From: Rhodoferax sp.
GTDB taxonomy: Bacteria; Pseudomonadota; Gammaproteobacteria; Burkholderiales; Burkholderiaceae_C
Assembly: GCA_029865675.1 (NCBI GenBank)
Contig: JARXAU010000171.1
Location: 1-6,063, forward strand
Direction: 5' to 3'
Length of the DNA stretch: 6,063 bases
Of the stretch, positions 5,605 to 6,063 are shown in pieces. The notes beneath the pieces are model-generated. The model was not told the DNA's origin, ran no database searches, and saw only the letters and a list, made by a program, of their open reading frames with translations. The translations under genes and the position numbers were made by a program. Numbering within the stretch: the first letter of the stretch is position 1; every line of letters begins with the position of its first letter.

Positions 5605-6063
5605 CTTCAGGTAATGCGCCCCCGGTATGGGGTTGAAGTAGTAGGGTGGAATTTCCTCGAAACCTAGTTCGCCGTACAAGCCGCGCGCTGCTTCCATATC
5701 GCTGAGGGTGTCAAGCAGAACGCAGCGGTACCCCGCTAAGTGCGCGAAGTCGAGCTGAGCCAGTGCCAATTGGCGGCCTATGCCGCGTCCGCGGTACAGA
5801 GGTGCAACGTAAAGGCGTCGCATCTCACAGGAGTTGGCGTAGTTTGTTCCGTCCAATGGGCGCAGGCCACAGCAACCCACCACGTTGCCGGCCCACCGCG
5901 CTAGCAGGAGTTGGCCGCGCGGTGAACTGTATTCGCCCGGAAGCGACGCGAGTTCTGCCTCGAATTCCCGGAAATACGCTGGCAGGGCCAAAGAGTCCGC
6001 ATAGGCTCGCAATATCAATCGTGCCTCTTGAAGGTCATCGGTGGATCTTGGGCATAGCAAGTC
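5593..6063 (-). CDS. GNAT family N-acetyltransferase, 5' end cut by the window
   Basis: This is an acetyl-CoA-dependent N-acetyltransferase of unknown substrate. About 155 residues are visible. The frame stays open to the window edge, and the only candidate start near it is a TTG whose context is not convincing, so the true start is probably a few codons beyond the window. Numbering from that TTG, the visible features are an N-terminal helix with ARLILRAYADSL (13-24), a FEAELASLPGEY segment (33-44), strand LLLARWAGNVVGCCGLRPL (51-69), EMRRLYVAPLYRGRGIGRQL (79-98) with the acetyl-CoA pyrophosphate-binding RGRGIG at 90-95, and a C-terminal ARGLYGELGFEEIPPYYFNPIPGAHYL (125-151). The order of elements matches GNAT motifs A and B. 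It is convergent with the peroxiredoxin gene, 38 bases apart, and is not part of the ribosomal operon. Confidence 0.9.
   Translation of the reverse strand, partial: DLLCPRSTDDLQEARLILRAYADSLALPAYFREFEAELASLPGEYSSPRGQLLLARWAGNVVGCCGLRPLDGTNYANSCEMRRLYVAPLYRGRGIGRQLALAQLDFAHLAGYRCVLLDTLSDMEAARGLYGELGFEEIPPYYFNPIPGAHYLKADL

Noticed and set aside
1..6063. Searched for CRISPR repeats, transposon ends, tRNA genes, phage genes and foreign islands.
   Set aside because: No repeat-spacer pattern, transposase, tRNA-like fold or abrupt composition change was seen; the window is housekeeping sequence throughout.

Overview
The window carries most of an S10-type ribosomal protein operon from a betaproteobacterium, followed by a peroxiredoxin gene and the 3' part of a convergent GNAT acetyltransferase gene. 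The organism is most likely a member of the Burkholderiales, probably Comamonadaceae (Rhodoferax/Polaromonas/Acidovorax-like). I base this on the N-terminus of L3, the long Arg/Pro/Gly/Ala-rich tail on S3, and moderately GC-rich coding sequence, all recognised from memory without a database search.

Layout: positions 8-4945 hold ten same-strand genes in the canonical order rplC (L3), rplD (L4), rplW (L23), rplB (L2), rpsS (S19), rplV (L22), rpsC (S3), rplP (L16), rpmC (L29) and rpsQ (S17). The first S10-operon gene, rpsJ, and the operon promoter and leader must lie upstream of the window. The genes are packed tightly: rplC/rplD share one base, rplD/rplW share four, and the other junctions are 2-18 bases long with Shine-Dalgarno sequences in or next to the preceding stop codon. 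This pattern suggests one polycistronic mRNA with translational coupling. Positions 4946-5047 form the only sizeable intergenic gap and contain a textbook intrinsic terminator (4979-5016) that closes the operon after rpsQ. The spc-operon gene rplN, which often follows rpsQ, is absent.

After the terminator comes a type II/Prx5-like peroxiredoxin gene (5048-5554, + strand). A GNAT N-acetyltransferase gene (5593-6063, - strand) then converges on it, and its 5' end runs off the window. A hairpin at 5573-5604 sits between the two and includes the GNAT stop codon.

The proteins from positions 8-4945 are structural parts of the ribosome: L2, L3, L4 and L16 around the peptidyl-transferase centre, L4, L22, L23 and L29 around the exit tunnel, S3 at the mRNA entry, S19 in the head and S17 in the body of the small subunit. 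The region is essentially ordinary housekeeping DNA and I found no undescribed system. The points most worth a second look are an RNA hairpin in the end of rpsC just ahead of the rplP ribosome-binding site, the extended S3 tail, the break between S10 and spc clusters, the perfect ten-base Shine-Dalgarno of rplV, and the hairpin between the convergent genes.
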